Under the pieces are notes generated by a model that worked only from the letters and a program-made list of their open reading frames with translations, ran no database searches and had not been told where the DNA came from. A stretch of DNA of 64,000 bases from the NCBI RefSeq assembly GCF_029338575.1, contig NZ_CP119992.1, positions 1,240,001 to 1,304,000 of the forward strand. Direction: 5' to 3'. The stretch comes from Halomarina halobia (GTDB lineage Archaea > Halobacteriota > Halobacteria > Halobacteriales > Haloarculaceae). Position numbers and translations under genes: made by a program. Within the stretch, counting starts at the first letter, position 1. Each line of letters opens with the position of its first letter. Shown here in pieces: positions 35,344-44,740 of the stretch.

Positions 35344-36963
35344 ATGGGATACGAGGGTGACGATGCGAGCGAGGGGGACAGCCCGACCGGGGTGGACGAC
35401 CCGGTCGAGGGAGGAGCGTCGAGCGAGGGGAGAGCGTCGCTGGTCGAGTACGGGATCGAGGACAGGCCGCCGATGGGGACGTCGGTGGTCCTCGGCGTCC
35501 AGCACTACCTCACGATGGTGGGGGCGAACATCGCGGTGCCGCTGATCCTTGCCGGCCTGATGGGGATGCCGGAGGACGTGACGGCGAAGTTCGTCGGGAC
35601 GTTCTTCGTCGTCTCCGGGGTCGCGACGCTGGCGCAGACGACGTTCGGGAACCGGTATCCGATCGTCCAGGGCGCGCCGTTCTCGATGCTCGCGCCGGGC
35701 ATCGCCATCGTCGCGGCGGCCCCCGCCGTCGCCGGGTTGCCCGACTGGCAGTCGAAGCTGCTCTACCTCCAGGGGGCGATCGTCGTCGCGGCGCTGGCGG
35801 AGGTCGCCATCGGCTACCTCGGCGTCGTCGGCCGCCTCCGCTCGTACATCTCGCCGGTCGTCGTCGCCCCCGTGGTGGCGCTCATCGGCCTGTCGCTCTT
35901 CTCCGCCCCGCAGATCGTCGACGTGAACCCCGGCGTCGCGGGCGCACAGCAGAACTGGTGGCTCGTCGGCCTCACGCTCGGGCTCATCGTCCTGTTCTCG
36001 CAGTACCTGGGGGACCGGAGCCGGGCGTTCGGCCTCTTTCCCGTCATCCTCGGCATCGCCGGTGCGTGGACCGTCGCGGCCGTCCTCTCGGTCGCCGGGG
36101 TGTACGCGCCGGGGTCGATCGGCTACGTGGACCTGCGCTCGGTCGCCTCGGCGGAACCGGTCTACGCCGTCTACCCGTTCATGTGGGGGATGCCGAGGGT
36201 CCAGGCGTCGTTCGTCGTCGGCATGTTCGCCGGGGTCCTCGCGTCGATCATCGAGAGCTTCGCGGACTACCACGCCGTGGCCCGCCTCTCGGGCGTCGGC
36301 GCGCCGAGCGAGCGACGGATCAACCACGGCATCGGCATGGAGGGGCTGATGAACGTCTTCGCGGGGATGATGGGGACCGGCGGGTCGACCTCCTACTCGG
36401 AGAACATCGGCGCGATCGGGTTGACGGGGGTCGCCTCGCGCTACGTCGTCCAGATCGGCGCGACGGTGATGCTCGTCGTCGGCTTCGTCGGCTACTTCGG
36501 GACCCTCATCGCGACCATCCCGGACCCCATCGTCGGCGGGCTCTACATCGCCATGTTCGGGCAGATCGTCGCCGTGGGGTTGTCGAACCTGAAGTACGTC
36601 GACCTCGACTCCTCGCGGAACCTCTTTACGATCGGCCTCGCCGTCTTCGCGGGGATGGCCGTCCCCTCGTACATGAGCGCGGTGGGCGACGCGACGGCGT
36701 TCCAGCAGGGACTCGCGACCGTACCCGTCGTCGGGTCGGTCCTCGCGACGAACGCCGTCGGCGGGACCCTCTACATCCTCGGGACGACGAACATGGCCGT
36801 CGGGGGGATCGTCGCGCTCTTCCTCGACAACACGATCGAGGGGACGCCCGAGGAGCGCGGGCTGGCCGACTGGGCCCGCATCGCCGAGGGCGACGAGGAC
36901 TTCCAGTCCGCCTACGACCGGTTCCTCCGCGGCGAGGGGACGTCCGCCGAGAGCGCCGACTGA
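35344..36963 (+). CDS. Nucleobase permease, NCS2 (xanthine/uracil) family
   Basis: A 539-residue membrane protein with about twelve to fourteen hydrophobic segments. It has the UraA/XanQ hallmarks GVQHYLTMVGANIAVPLILA, QTTFGNRYPIVQGAPFSML, and MGTGGSTSYSENIGAIGLTGVASR for substrate binding. An acidic cytoplasmic N-terminus of about 45 residues precedes TM1. It imports uracil or a purine with protons or sodium; the exact base is not readable. It stands alone between divergent genes. Confidence 0.92.
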   Translation: MGYEGDDASEGDSPTGVDDPVEGGASSEGRASLVEYGIEDRPPMGTSVVLGVQHYLTMVGANIAVPLILAGLMGMPEDVTAKFVGTFFVVSGVATLAQTTFGNRYPIVQGAPFSMLAPGIAIVAAAPAVAGLPDWQSKLLYLQGAIVVAALAEVAIGYLGVVGRLRSYISPVVVAPVVALIGLSLFSAPQIVDVNPGVAGAQQNWWLVGLTLGLIVLFSQYLGDRSRAFGLFPVILGIAGAWTVAAVLSVAGVYAPGSIGYVDLRSVASAEPVYAVYPFMWGMPRVQASFVVGMFAGVLASIIESFADYHAVARLSGVGAPSERRINHGIGMEGLMNVFAGMMGTGGSTSYSENIGAIGLTGVASRYVVQIGATVMLVVGFVGYFGTLIATIPDPIVGGLYIAMFGQIVAVGLSNLKYVDLDSSRNLFTIGLAVFAGMAVPSYMSAVGDATAFQQGLATVPVVGSVLATNAVGGTLYILGTTNMAVGGIVALFLDNTIEGTPEERGLADWARIAEGDEDFQSAYDRFLRGEGTSAESAD

Positions 36964-36992
36964 CCGGCCGGAGAATCGGTCGTCCCGCCGTC

Positions 36993-38039
36993 TCAGGCGT
37001 TCGGCGTGATGACCGCCCGGCCCTCGATCTCGCCGTGTTCGAGGCGCTCGGCCACGTCGTTGATCTCCTCCAGCCCGTAGCGCGATGTGTGGAGTTCGAC
37101 GTCGCCCTGCGCGACGAGAGCCATCAGTTCCTGGAGCTCGGTGTACTTGCCGACGAGCGTGCCGACGTAGGAGAACTCGCCGCTGACGAGCGACTGCGCC
37201 GGTTCGTGGACGTGCCCGCCGTACCCGACGACGTGGTGTTCGCCGGTCCCGGCGACGATCTCCGGCGCGAGCGCGAGCGTCGGATCCCGCCCCACGAAGT
37301 CGACCACCTGCTTCGCCAGCTGGCCGTCGGTGATCGACTCGATCTCGGCGGGCACGTCGTCGCTCCCCGGATCGAGCGTGTAGTCCGCGCCGAGCTCCTC
37401 GGCCAGTTCGCGCGCCTCCGACTTCACGTCGAGGGCGACGATCCGTGCGGCGCTCATGGCATCCAGACACTGCAGCCCGATGTGACCGAGCCCGCCCACG
37501 CCAACCACGACGGCGTAGTCGCCGGGGACGAGCCGCGAGACGGCCTTCTTGACGGCGTGGTAGGCGGTGATCCCCGCGTCGGCGTGGGGGGCGATGTCGA
37601 TCGGATCGACGCCGTCGGGCAGCGCCACCACCGACCGCTCCGAGGTGAGCAGCGCCTCCGCGAATCCCCCGTCGGTCGTGAGCCCCGGGAACGAGAGGTT
37701 CACGCAGTGCATGTCCTCGCCCATCCGACAGGGCCGACACTTCCCGCAGGGGAGGACCGGGTGACAGATGACCCGGTCGCCCTCGGCGACGGTCGTCACC
37801 TCCTCTCCGGTCTCGACGACGGTCCCGGCGTTCTCGTGGCCCAGCGTCAGCGGGAGGTCCTGCTCGACGTAGTCCGTCCACATCCCCTCGATGATGTGGT
37901 TGTCCGTCTGGCACCAGCCCGCGCCCTCGACCTCCACGATCACGTGATCGGAGCGCGCCGGTTCGGGGCGGTCCACCTCGTCGATGGAGAGCGCCTCGCT
38001 CATGTCGTCGGTGTACTCGTGTAGTCGGGCGGCTCGCAT
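36993..38039 (-). CDS. adh: Zinc-dependent alcohol dehydrogenase (MDR family)
   Basis: A 348-residue medium-chain dehydrogenase. Catalytic zinc ligands are Cys in GWCQTDNH and His/Glu in GHENAGTVVETGEEV. The structural zinc loop is CGKCRPCRMGEDMHC. The cofactor loop is VVGVGGLGHIGLQCLDAM. It probably oxidises an alcohol with NAD(P). The ATG at 38039 gives MRAARLHEYTDDM. It faces away from the amidohydrolase-DUF59 pair across a short divergent region (about 115 bases), so the three may be co-regulated. Confidence 0.92.
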   Translation of the reverse strand: MRAARLHEYTDDMSEALSIDEVDRPEPARSDHVIVEVEGAGWCQTDNHIIEGMWTDYVEQDLPLTLGHENAGTVVETGEEVTTVAEGDRVICHPVLPCGKCRPCRMGEDMHCVNLSFPGLTTDGGFAEALLTSERSVVALPDGVDPIDIAPHADAGITAYHAVKKAVSRLVPGDYAVVVGVGGLGHIGLQCLDAMSAARIVALDVKSEARELAEELGADYTLDPGSDDVPAEIESITDGQLAKQVVDFVGRDPTLALAPEIVAGTGEHHVVGYGGHVHEPAQSLVSGEFSYVGTLVGKYTELQELMALVAQGDVELHTSRYGLEEINDVAERLEHGEIEGRAVITPNA

Positions 38040-38155
38040 GGCGTTCCACCGCACGTCCGGCGACGAGTAAAAGGTATGTCCACGGCGTCCAGACGTTCAG
38101 GATCACGTCAATTAGTCACAAGTGATTTGCTACCATGTGCTCATGTAGAATCGGT

Positions 38156-39217
38156 ATGTACCAGTACGACGGGGAGGACGTGTTCGTCCTCGACTCGCAC
38201 GTCCACATGTGGGACGCGAGCGAGGAGAACATCGTCCACGAAGGGGGAGAGCAGTTCATCCAGTGCTTCTACGACTACCACACCGGTTTCACGCCCGAGG
38301 AGCACCAGTGGGACCTCTCGGAGTACCGCAAGTACGGGCCCGATCGGCTGCTTCGCGACCTGTTTCGCGACGGCTACGTGGACGTGGCGATCTTCCAGCC
38401 GACGTACCTCAGCGAGTTCTACGAGGAGGGGTTCAACACGACCGAGCAGAACGCCGAACTGGCGGAGGAGCACCCCGAGCGATTCATTTTAAACGGACGG
38501 TTCGACCCGCGCGACGGCGAGGAGGGCCTCGAGCAGCTCGAACGCGACCACGAGCGGTACGACCTCCAGGGGGTGAAACTCTACACCGCCGAGTGGAAGG
38601 GCGACTCGAAGGGCTGGCGGCTCGACTCCGAAGAGGCCTTCGAGTACCTCGAGAAGTGCGCCGAACTCGGCATCGAGAACATCCACCCGCACAAGGGACC
38701 GACCATCCGCCCGCTCAACCGCGACGCCTTCGACGTCGCCGACGTGGACGACGCCGCCACCTCGTTCCCGGAACTCAACTTCGTCGTCGAACACGTCGGA
38801 CTGCCGCGGCTCGACGACTTCTGCTGGATCGCCGCCCAGGAGCCGAACGTCTACGGCGGCCTCGCCGTCGCCGCGCCGCTCGCGCTGTCGCGCCCGCGGA
38901 AGTTCGGCGAGATCCTGGGCGAACTCCTGTTCTGGCTGGGCGAGGACAGGGTGCTGTTCGGCAGCGACTACGCCATCTGGGAACCCGACTGGCTCGTCGA
39001 GGCGGTCATGGAGTTCGAACTCGCGTCCGATCAGGAAGCCGAATACGGCGTGGAGTTCGACCTCGACGTGAAACGGAAGGTGATGGGAGAGAACGCCGCG
39101 CGGCTCTACGACATCGACATCCCGCGGCGGGCGAGCGACCTCCGGGGCGACGAGATCAGCGAGCGGTTCGACCTCGCCGATCAGTACGACCGAGGTCCGG
39201 CGGCGGCCGACGACTGA
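38156..39217 (+). CDS. Amidohydrolase-superfamily (amidohydrolase 2) protein
   Basis: A 353-residue TIM-barrel hydrolase. The metal site starts with DSHVHMWD (HxH) and continues with GVKLYTAEW, IHPHKG, VVEHVGLPRL and LFGSDYAIWE (the Asp). This is the aminocarboxymuconate-decarboxylase-like group. A start seven codons upstream exists, but MYQYDGEDVFVLDSH is the normal opening. Its TGA overlaps the ATG of the DUF59 gene. In actinobacterial propane-oxidation loci, as I recall, a similar amidohydrolase-DUF59 pair accompanies a diiron monooxygenase and an ADH. Confidence 0.87.
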   Translation: MYQYDGEDVFVLDSHVHMWDASEENIVHEGGEQFIQCFYDYHTGFTPEEHQWDLSEYRKYGPDRLLRDLFRDGYVDVAIFQPTYLSEFYEEGFNTTEQNAELAEEHPERFILNGRFDPRDGEEGLEQLERDHERYDLQGVKLYTAEWKGDSKGWRLDSEEAFEYLEKCAELGIENIHPHKGPTIRPLNRDAFDVADVDDAATSFPELNFVVEHVGLPRLDDFCWIAAQEPNVYGGLAVAAPLALSRPRKFGEILGELLFWLGEDRVLFGSDYAIWEPDWLVEAVMEFELASDQEAEYGVEFDLDVKRKVMGENAARLYDIDIPRRASDLRGDEISERFDLADQYDRGPAAADD

Positions 39218-39990
39218 TGAGCGGACGCGCCTCCGCGGTCACGCGAACGGCCGTCCTCGACCGGCTGGACCGGGTCACCGACCCGGAACTCGACCGCTCG
39301 ATCGTCGAGCTAGAGTACGTCGAGCGCGTCGAGGTCGACCCCCCGCGCGTCTCCGTCCGGATGGCGCTCCCGACGGCGTGGTGCTCGCCCGCCTTCGCGT
39401 GGATGATGGCGAGCGACGCCCGGGAGGAGACCCTCGCGCTCGACGGCGTCGAGGCGGTCCGGGTCGAACTGGTCGATCACATGCACGAACGGGAGATCAC
39501 CGAGGGAGTGAACGCGGACCGCGACTTCGAGGCGGTCTTCGAGGACGCGACGGAGGGCGTGGAGGCGGTCCGGGCGGTCCTGGACGACAAGGCGCGCCTG
39601 GCCCGCCAGTACCGGGCGGTCGAGGCGCTGCTCGACGCGGGCGTGCGCCCCGCGCAGGTCGCCCGCCTCCGCCGCCGGGACGTGACCCTCGACGCCGAAC
39701 CCGACCGCGCGTCGGTCGACCTCGACGGGGACGCGCTCGTCGTGTTCGTCCCCCGCGAACCGCTCGCGCGCTACGTCGAGAAGGCGACCGACGCGGGGAT
39801 CGCCGAGGGACCGGACGACCGCCTGTTCGCCACGCCGGACGGCGACCCGTTCACGGTCGATTCGTTCGACCTCGTCCACCGGCGCGCGCGCCTGGCGAGG
39901 ACGAACATGACGGGACAGGGGACGGTCTGCGACGGCCTCCGTCGGGCGCGGTACGGAAGCGGAGGCGGCGTCGCCGAGACGGACGACTGA
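39217..39990 (+). CDS. DUF59/MIP18-like metal-cluster assembly protein with C-terminal extension
   Basis: A 257-residue protein. Residues 8-110 form a DUF59 (PaaD/MIP18-like) domain: VLDRLDRVTDPELDRSIVELEYVERV and TAWCSPAFAWMMASDAREE with the conserved Cys. The C-terminal 130 residues contain ALLDAGVRPAQVARLRRRDVTL and a small beta region not typical of the core family. DUF59 proteins help mature Fe-S or diiron enzymes. ATGA coupling to the amidohydrolase implies joint function. Confidence 0.83.
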   Translation: MSGRASAVTRTAVLDRLDRVTDPELDRSIVELEYVERVEVDPPRVSVRMALPTAWCSPAFAWMMASDAREETLALDGVEAVRVELVDHMHEREITEGVNADRDFEAVFEDATEGVEAVRAVLDDKARLARQYRAVEALLDAGVRPAQVARLRRRDVTLDAEPDRASVDLDGDALVVFVPREPLARYVEKATDAGIAEGPDDRLFATPDGDPFTVDSFDLVHRRARLARTNMTGQGTVCDGLRRARYGSGGGVAETDD

Positions 39991-40052
39991 TCCGGGCGCG
40001 GGCGGCGAGCGGGATGCCAAACGCTTAGTTTTCGGGGTGGGTTCCCCCGGTA

Positions 40053-41864
40053 ATGGCAGGTTCTGACGGCCTCGATCCCGAGGAGTCCGTTCGCGAGGCG
40101 GTCGAGCGGTCGAGAAGCGGCGCGCCGGCGGTCGGGAAGGTCGTCCGGGATCGCTTCTCCTCGGACGAGGTGTTCCAGCGGATCGTCGCGGCCGCAGACG
40201 AGGAGATCACCTCCGGGAGCCGGGAACTGTTCTTCAGCGCGCTCGCGGGCGGCTTCGCCATCACCATCACGTTCCTGCTGTACGTCTCGCTGACGGCCGA
40301 GACGGGCGGCGATCCGGTGTTGAGCGCGCTCCTCTACCCCCTCGGGTTCATCTACATCATCATCGGCGGCTATCAGCTGTACACGGAGAACACGCTGCCG
40401 CCGGTCGCGCTCACCCTCGAGCGGTTGGCCAGCGTCCCGGCGCTGCTGCGCAACTGGCTGGTCGTGCTGGCGGGCAACTTCGCCGGCGGGGCGGCCGGGG
40501 CGGCCGCCCTCGCGTTCGGCAGCGTGCTCTCGCCGGAGGCCGCGACGGTCGCGGCGGAGTTGAGCCAGAAGGGCGTCGAGACTGGGTGGTGGTCCCTGTT
40601 CACCAAGGCGGCCTTCGCCGGGCTCATCGTCGCCGGCGTCGTCTGGGTCGAGTACGCCGCCCGCGACACCATCTCCCGGCTCGTGGTCGTCTACCTGGCC
40701 TTCCTGTCGATCCCGCTCGGCGGCCTGTTCCACTCCGTCGTCTCCTTCACCGAGATGACGTACCTGGTCCTGCTCGGCGAACTCACCGTCGGCGTCGGGA
40801 TGACCGAGTTCGTGATCCCGGTCCTGCTCGGCAACACCGTCGGCGGCGTCGTGCTGGTGACGGTCGTCAACTACTTCCAGACGACGGAGACGCGCCTCCG
40901 ATCCGCCCGGTTCGAGGGCGCGAAACGACAGCTCTCGGTGCGGGAGTGGCTGTTCGGCGGGCTCGTCGGCCGCTCGTACGTCCCGCTGATCGACACCACC
41001 GAGGAGCTACCGCCCGACGAGGACACCTACCGCGTCCTGGTTCCGATCTCGAACCCGCGCACCGAGTCGCACCTCACCGACCTCGCCTGCACGCTCGCCG
41101 GCGAACGGGAGGACGCCGTCGTCCACGCCGTCCACATCGTTCAGGTACCCGAACGGGCGGCCGGGAGATACGGTGCAGCCCAGCGCGAGCGGATCGTCTC
41201 CGAGTCCGACGACCTGCTGGAGAGCGTCCGCGAGCGGGCGGAGACCTACGGCGTCGACTGCGAGACCTCCACGGTCGTCACCCACCGCTCGTTCGAGGAG
41301 ATCTTCACCCTCGCCGATCGCAAGCGCGCCGACCTCGTGGTCATGGGCTGGGACGACGACCGCCTGTGGGCCGCCGGCCGCGCCGAGCGGCCGCTGAGCG
41401 AACTCACCAACCAGCTCCCCTGCGACTTCCTCGTGCTCAAGGATCGCGGGCAGGACGCCTCACGGGTCCTCCTGCCGACCGACGGCGACGACAACAGCGA
41501 CCTGGCCGCCGAGGTGGCGCGGGGGCTCCACGCCACGGTCGGCTCCGAGATCACGCTCCTGCACGTCGTCGACGGTCCCGACGAGCGCGAGGCCGGCGAG
41601 CGGTTCCTCGCTGACTGGGCCACCGAGCACGACCTGGACGACGCCGCCCTCGCGGTGGACGACTCGGGCGACGTGGAGGGCGCGATCGCCCGCGAGGCCG
41701 CGGACCACACGCTACTGCTGATCGGCGCGACCGACCGGGGGCTGCTCTCCCGCCTCCTCACCGACTCGCTTCACTTCGACGTCGTCAACGACACGAACCG
41801 GTCGGTGCTGCTCGTCGAGCGGGCCATCGAACGCACGCTCCGCGAGCGGCTCTTCGGGGGGTAG
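40053..41864 (+). CDS. Formate/nitrite transporter fused to two universal stress domains
   Basis: A 603-residue fusion. Residues about 40-290 are an FNT channel with six hydrophobic segments (LFFSALAGGFAITITFLLYVS, LYTENTLPPV, VVLAGNFAGGAAGA, FLSIPLGGLFHSVVSF, VIPVLLGNTVGGVVLVTVVNYF). About 325-465 is one UspA-like domain (YRVLVPISNPRTESHL, ADLVVMGWDDD) and about 468-595 a second (SRVLLPTDGDDNSDLAAEVARGLH, TLLLIGATDRGLLSRLL). Usp domains bind ATP or AMP, so the channel may be gated by energy state. The cargo could be formate, nitrite or a small organic acid. Confidence 0.88.
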   Translation: MAGSDGLDPEESVREAVERSRSGAPAVGKVVRDRFSSDEVFQRIVAAADEEITSGSRELFFSALAGGFAITITFLLYVSLTAETGGDPVLSALLYPLGFIYIIIGGYQLYTENTLPPVALTLERLASVPALLRNWLVVLAGNFAGGAAGAAALAFGSVLSPEAATVAAELSQKGVETGWWSLFTKAAFAGLIVAGVVWVEYAARDTISRLVVVYLAFLSIPLGGLFHSVVSFTEMTYLVLLGELTVGVGMTEFVIPVLLGNTVGGVVLVTVVNYFQTTETRLRSARFEGAKRQLSVREWLFGGLVGRSYVPLIDTTEELPPDEDTYRVLVPISNPRTESHLTDLACTLAGEREDAVVHAVHIVQVPERAAGRYGAAQRERIVSESDDLLESVRERAETYGVDCETSTVVTHRSFEEIFTLADRKRADLVVMGWDDDRLWAAGRAERPLSELTNQLPCDFLVLKDRGQDASRVLLPTDGDDNSDLAAEVARGLHATVGSEITLLHVVDGPDEREAGERFLADWATEHDLDDAALAVDDSGDVEGAIAREAADHTLLLIGATDRGLLSRLLTDSLHFDVVNDTNRSVLLVERAIERTLRERLFGG

Positions 41865-41885
41865 AACCCGCCGGGGCGACCCGGC

Positions 41886-42497
41886 TCAGTCCCGCCACTT
41901 GATCGAACAGCCCCGCGAGGGCATGAAGTCGAGGGCCACGTCCTCGCCGGCGAGCACGGCGTCGATCGCCTCGCGGACGTAGAGCTCCGTGGGCTCCGCG
42001 TCCGGGTTGAGCGCGTCGTCGAGGCGGCCGTGGTACGCGAGACGGAACTCGGCTCGCTGCCCGTCGCCGCTCGCGCTCCCCGAGGCGCGTCGCTCCCCGC
42101 TGCCCTCGCGTCGGCCGAACAGGTACGGGTCGGGCGTGCAGACCGCGCCGTAGTCGCGGGCGACCGCCTGGCTCTCGTCGCGGAGGTAGGCGTCGTAGCG
42201 GATCGTCCCGTCCTCGACGAGTTCGACCATCCGGTCGAAGGAGTCCTCCGGGTACTCCTCGGCGTCGTTGGGATTGATCCCGACGACGGCCACCTCGTCG
42301 TACGCCGCCGCGATCTCGTTGAGCAGGTCGAACTTCGCCTTCGCGTAGGGGCAGTGGTTACAGGTGAACACCAGCAGCAGCGCCTCGTAGTCGGCGAAGT
42401 CGGCGAGGGAGTACTCCTCGCCGTCGGTGCCGGGGAGCGCGAAGTTCGGCGCGGCGTCGCCGCGTTCGAGTTCCTGAACGGATTCTTCGAGTACCAT
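41886..42497 (-). CDS. Thioredoxin-fold/peroxiredoxin-like protein
   Basis: A 203-residue protein. It opens with GDAAPNFALPGTDGEEYSLADF, the AhpC/TSA start, and carries FTCNHCPYAKA as its redox motif (CxxC). VVGINPNDAEEYPEDSFDRM is typical of the redoxin subgroup annotated as thioredoxin-family proteins. A Gly/Ser/Arg insert near residue 130 breaks the fold's usual spacing and may be a surface loop. It is likely a cytoplasmic thiol oxidoreductase. It ends head-on with the FNT fusion gene. Confidence 0.85.
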   Translation of the reverse strand: MVLEESVQELERGDAAPNFALPGTDGEEYSLADFADYEALLLVFTCNHCPYAKAKFDLLNEIAAAYDEVAVVGINPNDAEEYPEDSFDRMVELVEDGTIRYDAYLRDESQAVARDYGAVCTPDPYLFGRREGSGERRASGSASGDGQRAEFRLAYHGRLDDALNPDAEPTELYVREAIDAVLAGEDVALDFMPSRGCSIKWRD

Positions 42498-42621
42498 GGC
42501 CGAACGTAGGGATCGAAGGGGAATGTGTGTTTTCCCGTTCGGTGCGATCCGCCCGCCTGGTGGATGGTGCGCGTGCGCTCGCGCGAACGGGACTTACAAG
42601 CTGTAGAAAACGCCGCCGACC

Positions 42622-42810
42622 TCAGCGGACGGCGAGGGGCGCGCCGGCCGCGGCGGGGCGCTCGGCGTACTGCCTGATTTCGACGCCGCGGGCGCGGAGG
42701 CTCTCGGCCATCCGGCCAGGTGTCACTCCCGCGTAGTTCGCGGCCTGTTCGAGCGTGATGTCGCCCGTCTCGTAGAGTGCGATCGCCGTCCCGACGGCGT
42801 GGGTGCGCAT
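42622..42810 (-). CDS. UPF0175-like helix-turn-helix protein
   Basis: A 62-residue basic-acidic mixed protein: MRTHAVGTAIALYETGDITLEQAANYAGVTPGRMAESLRARGVEI. The ALYETGDITLEQAANYAG helix pair matches UPF0175, short archaeal proteins often found beside toxin-like partners. No partner toxin is adjacent here. The ATG at 42810 is preferred; a longer in-frame start gives 21 residues of AT-rich, hydrophobic sequence that is probably promoter. Confidence 0.72.
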   Translation of the reverse strand: MRTHAVGTAIALYETGDITLEQAANYAGVTPGRMAESLRARGVEIRQYAERPAAAGAPLAVR

Positions 42811-42980
42811 GTGAACAACGATGCGGTTTACCCCTATAAGTATATCGTGAGATAATATATCTATAAGGTCCATCCGCCCTCCCTTCGAGGCGTTCCGAGA
42901 TGTGAAGGGCCGCTAGAGGGATCGAACCGCGCGGCCCGCGAGGAGAAAGCCTCTTTATCGCCGTCCTCCCGACACGTGGC

Positions 42981-43469
42981 ATGGACACGCAGCGCGACGT
43001 CCTCGACCTGCTGTGCGAGAACGCCCGATACGACACCGCCGACATCGCACGTCAGCTCGGCGCGGCGGAGGAGGAGGTAGCGGCGGCCATCGACGCGCTC
43101 GAGTCCGACGGGGCGGTCCGCGGCTACCAGGCGGTCGTCGACTGGGACGCCGTCGACGGGGAGCGCGTGCGCGCGTTCGTCGAGTGCAACGTGACGCTCG
43201 ACCGCGAGACGGGCTACGACGACATCGCCGCGCGGCTCGTCAAGTTCGACGAGGTGCGCACCCTCAGGCTGGTCAGCGGCGACTACGACTTCGCGCTGAC
43301 CGTCGAGGCCGACTCGATGAGCGAGCTCTCCCGGTTCGTCAGCGAGCAGATCGCGCCCGTCCCCGAGGTCACCCAGACGGTGACGCACTTCATAATGGAG
43401 AGCTACAAGGAGGCCGGCATCGAGTTCGGCGACGGCCACGACGACGATCGACTGTCGGTGACGCCATGA
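42981..43469 (+). CDS. lrpA1: Lrp/AsnC-family regulator, LrpA1-like
   Basis: A 162-residue regulator with an HTH (LLCENARYDTADIARQLGAAEEEVAAAIDALESDG) and a RAM effector domain (LVSGDYDFALTVEADSMSELSRFVSEQIAPVPEVTQTVTHF). It overlaps the following aminotransferase start by ATGA. In Halobacterium salinarum an lrpA1-aspB3 pair of this kind has been described, with LrpA1 controlling the aminotransferase; identity is inferred from that synteny. Confidence 0.9.
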   Translation: MDTQRDVLDLLCENARYDTADIARQLGAAEEEVAAAIDALESDGAVRGYQAVVDWDAVDGERVRAFVECNVTLDRETGYDDIAARLVKFDEVRTLRLVSGDYDFALTVEADSMSELSRFVSEQIAPVPEVTQTVTHFIMESYKEAGIEFGDGHDDDRLSVTP

Positions 43470-44644
43470 GCGGGCCGAACCCGACGACGGAACCGATCGG
43501 CCCGCTCCGGGTGTCCGACCGCGTCCGGCAGGTGCCGCCGTCGGGGATCCGTCGCTTCTTCGAACTCGCGGAGGAGATGGACGACGTCATCTCGCTCGGC
43601 GTCGGGGAGCCGGACTTCACCGCCCCGTGGCGCGCGCGACAGGCCGCCATCGAGTCGCTCGAGCGGGGGCGCACCTCCTACACCGCGAACCGCGGAACCC
43701 GGGAGCTGCGCGAGGCCATCGCCGCCGACTGCCGCGAGCGCCACGGCCTCGACTACGACCCCCACGAGGAGGTGCTCGTGACGGCGGGCGCGAGCGAGGG
43801 GATCGACCTCGCCTTCCGCGCGCTCGTGAACCCCGGCGACACCGTCGCCGTCGCCCAGCCCTCCTACGTCTCCTACGTCCCGGGGGTCGTCTTCGCGGGC
43901 GGCGAGGTGCTCCCCGTCCCGACGCGCGTCGAGGACGACTTCGCGCTCACCCCCGAGGTGCTCGCCGAGGCGGGCGCGGAGGAGGCGGACGCGCTCGTCA
44001 TGTGCTACCCGAACAATCCGACCGGCGCGACGTTGACGCGCGAACAGGTGGCCGCGGTCGCCGACTTCGCCCGCGAGCACGACCTCGCGGTCCTCGCGGA
44101 CGAGATCTACGCGGAACTCACCTACGAGGGCGAGCACGCCTCCATCGCCACCCAGGAGGGCATGCGCGAGCGCACGATCGTCTTCAACGGCTTCTCCAAG
44201 GCCTACGCGATGACCGGACTGCGCCTCGGCTACGCGCTCGGCCCGGCGGAGGCGATCGGCGCGATGAACCGCGTCCACCAGTACACGATGCTCTCGGCGC
44301 CGACGACGGCCCAGTACGCGGCCCTGACGGCCATCGAGGAGTGCGGCGACGAGGTGGTGGAGATGCGCCGTCAGTACGACCGCCGCCGGAAGTTCGTCCT
44401 CGCGCGGTTCGCGGAGATAGGGATCGACTGCTTCGAGGCCACCGGGGCGTTCTACGTCTTCCCGAGGTGCCCCTGGGACGACGCCGACGCGTTCGCGGAG
44501 GCGCTGCTCGAGGCCGAGTCGGTCGCCATGGTCCCCGGAAAGGCCTTCGGCGCGGGCGGGGAGGGCCACCTCCGCGTCTCCTACGCCACCGGCCTCGACG
44601 ACCTGCGGGAGGCGATGAACCGCATCGAGCGGTTCGTCGCCTGA
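43466..44644 (+). CDS. aspB3: Aspartate/aromatic aminotransferase (class I), AspB3-like
   Basis: A 392-residue PLP enzyme. Motifs are SLGVGEPDFTAPW, TAGASEGIDLAFRAL, CYPNNPTGATL, the Asp in VLADEIYAELTY, the PLP lysine in NGFSKAYAMTGLRLGY (about residue 250) and the carboxylate-binding Arg near LRVSYATG. Amino-donor specificity (glutamate, aspartate or aromatic) is not readable. It is translationally coupled to the Lrp regulator in front. Confidence 0.92.
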   Translation: MSGPNPTTEPIGPLRVSDRVRQVPPSGIRRFFELAEEMDDVISLGVGEPDFTAPWRARQAAIESLERGRTSYTANRGTRELREAIAADCRERHGLDYDPHEEVLVTAGASEGIDLAFRALVNPGDTVAVAQPSYVSYVPGVVFAGGEVLPVPTRVEDDFALTPEVLAEAGAEEADALVMCYPNNPTGATLTREQVAAVADFAREHDLAVLADEIYAELTYEGEHASIATQEGMRERTIVFNGFSKAYAMTGLRLGYALGPAEAIGAMNRVHQYTMLSAPTTAQYAALTAIEECGDEVVEMRRQYDRRRKFVLARFAEIGIDCFEATGAFYVFPRCPWDDADAFAEALLEAESVAMVPGKAFGAGGEGHLRVSYATGLDDLREAMNRIERFVA

Positions 44645-44740
44645 TACCCACGTACCCGGTCGATTTACCCGACAGGTACGGGTTCGATACATTCACAATA
44701 TGGACAAAAAGTTTTTTGACACGTGGGGCGTGGAACCGTC

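Noticed and set aside
34648..38106. Long minus-strand frame of about 1150 codons
   Set aside because: Antisense to the NCS2 permease and out of frame with the methyltransferase and ADH; low-complexity product.
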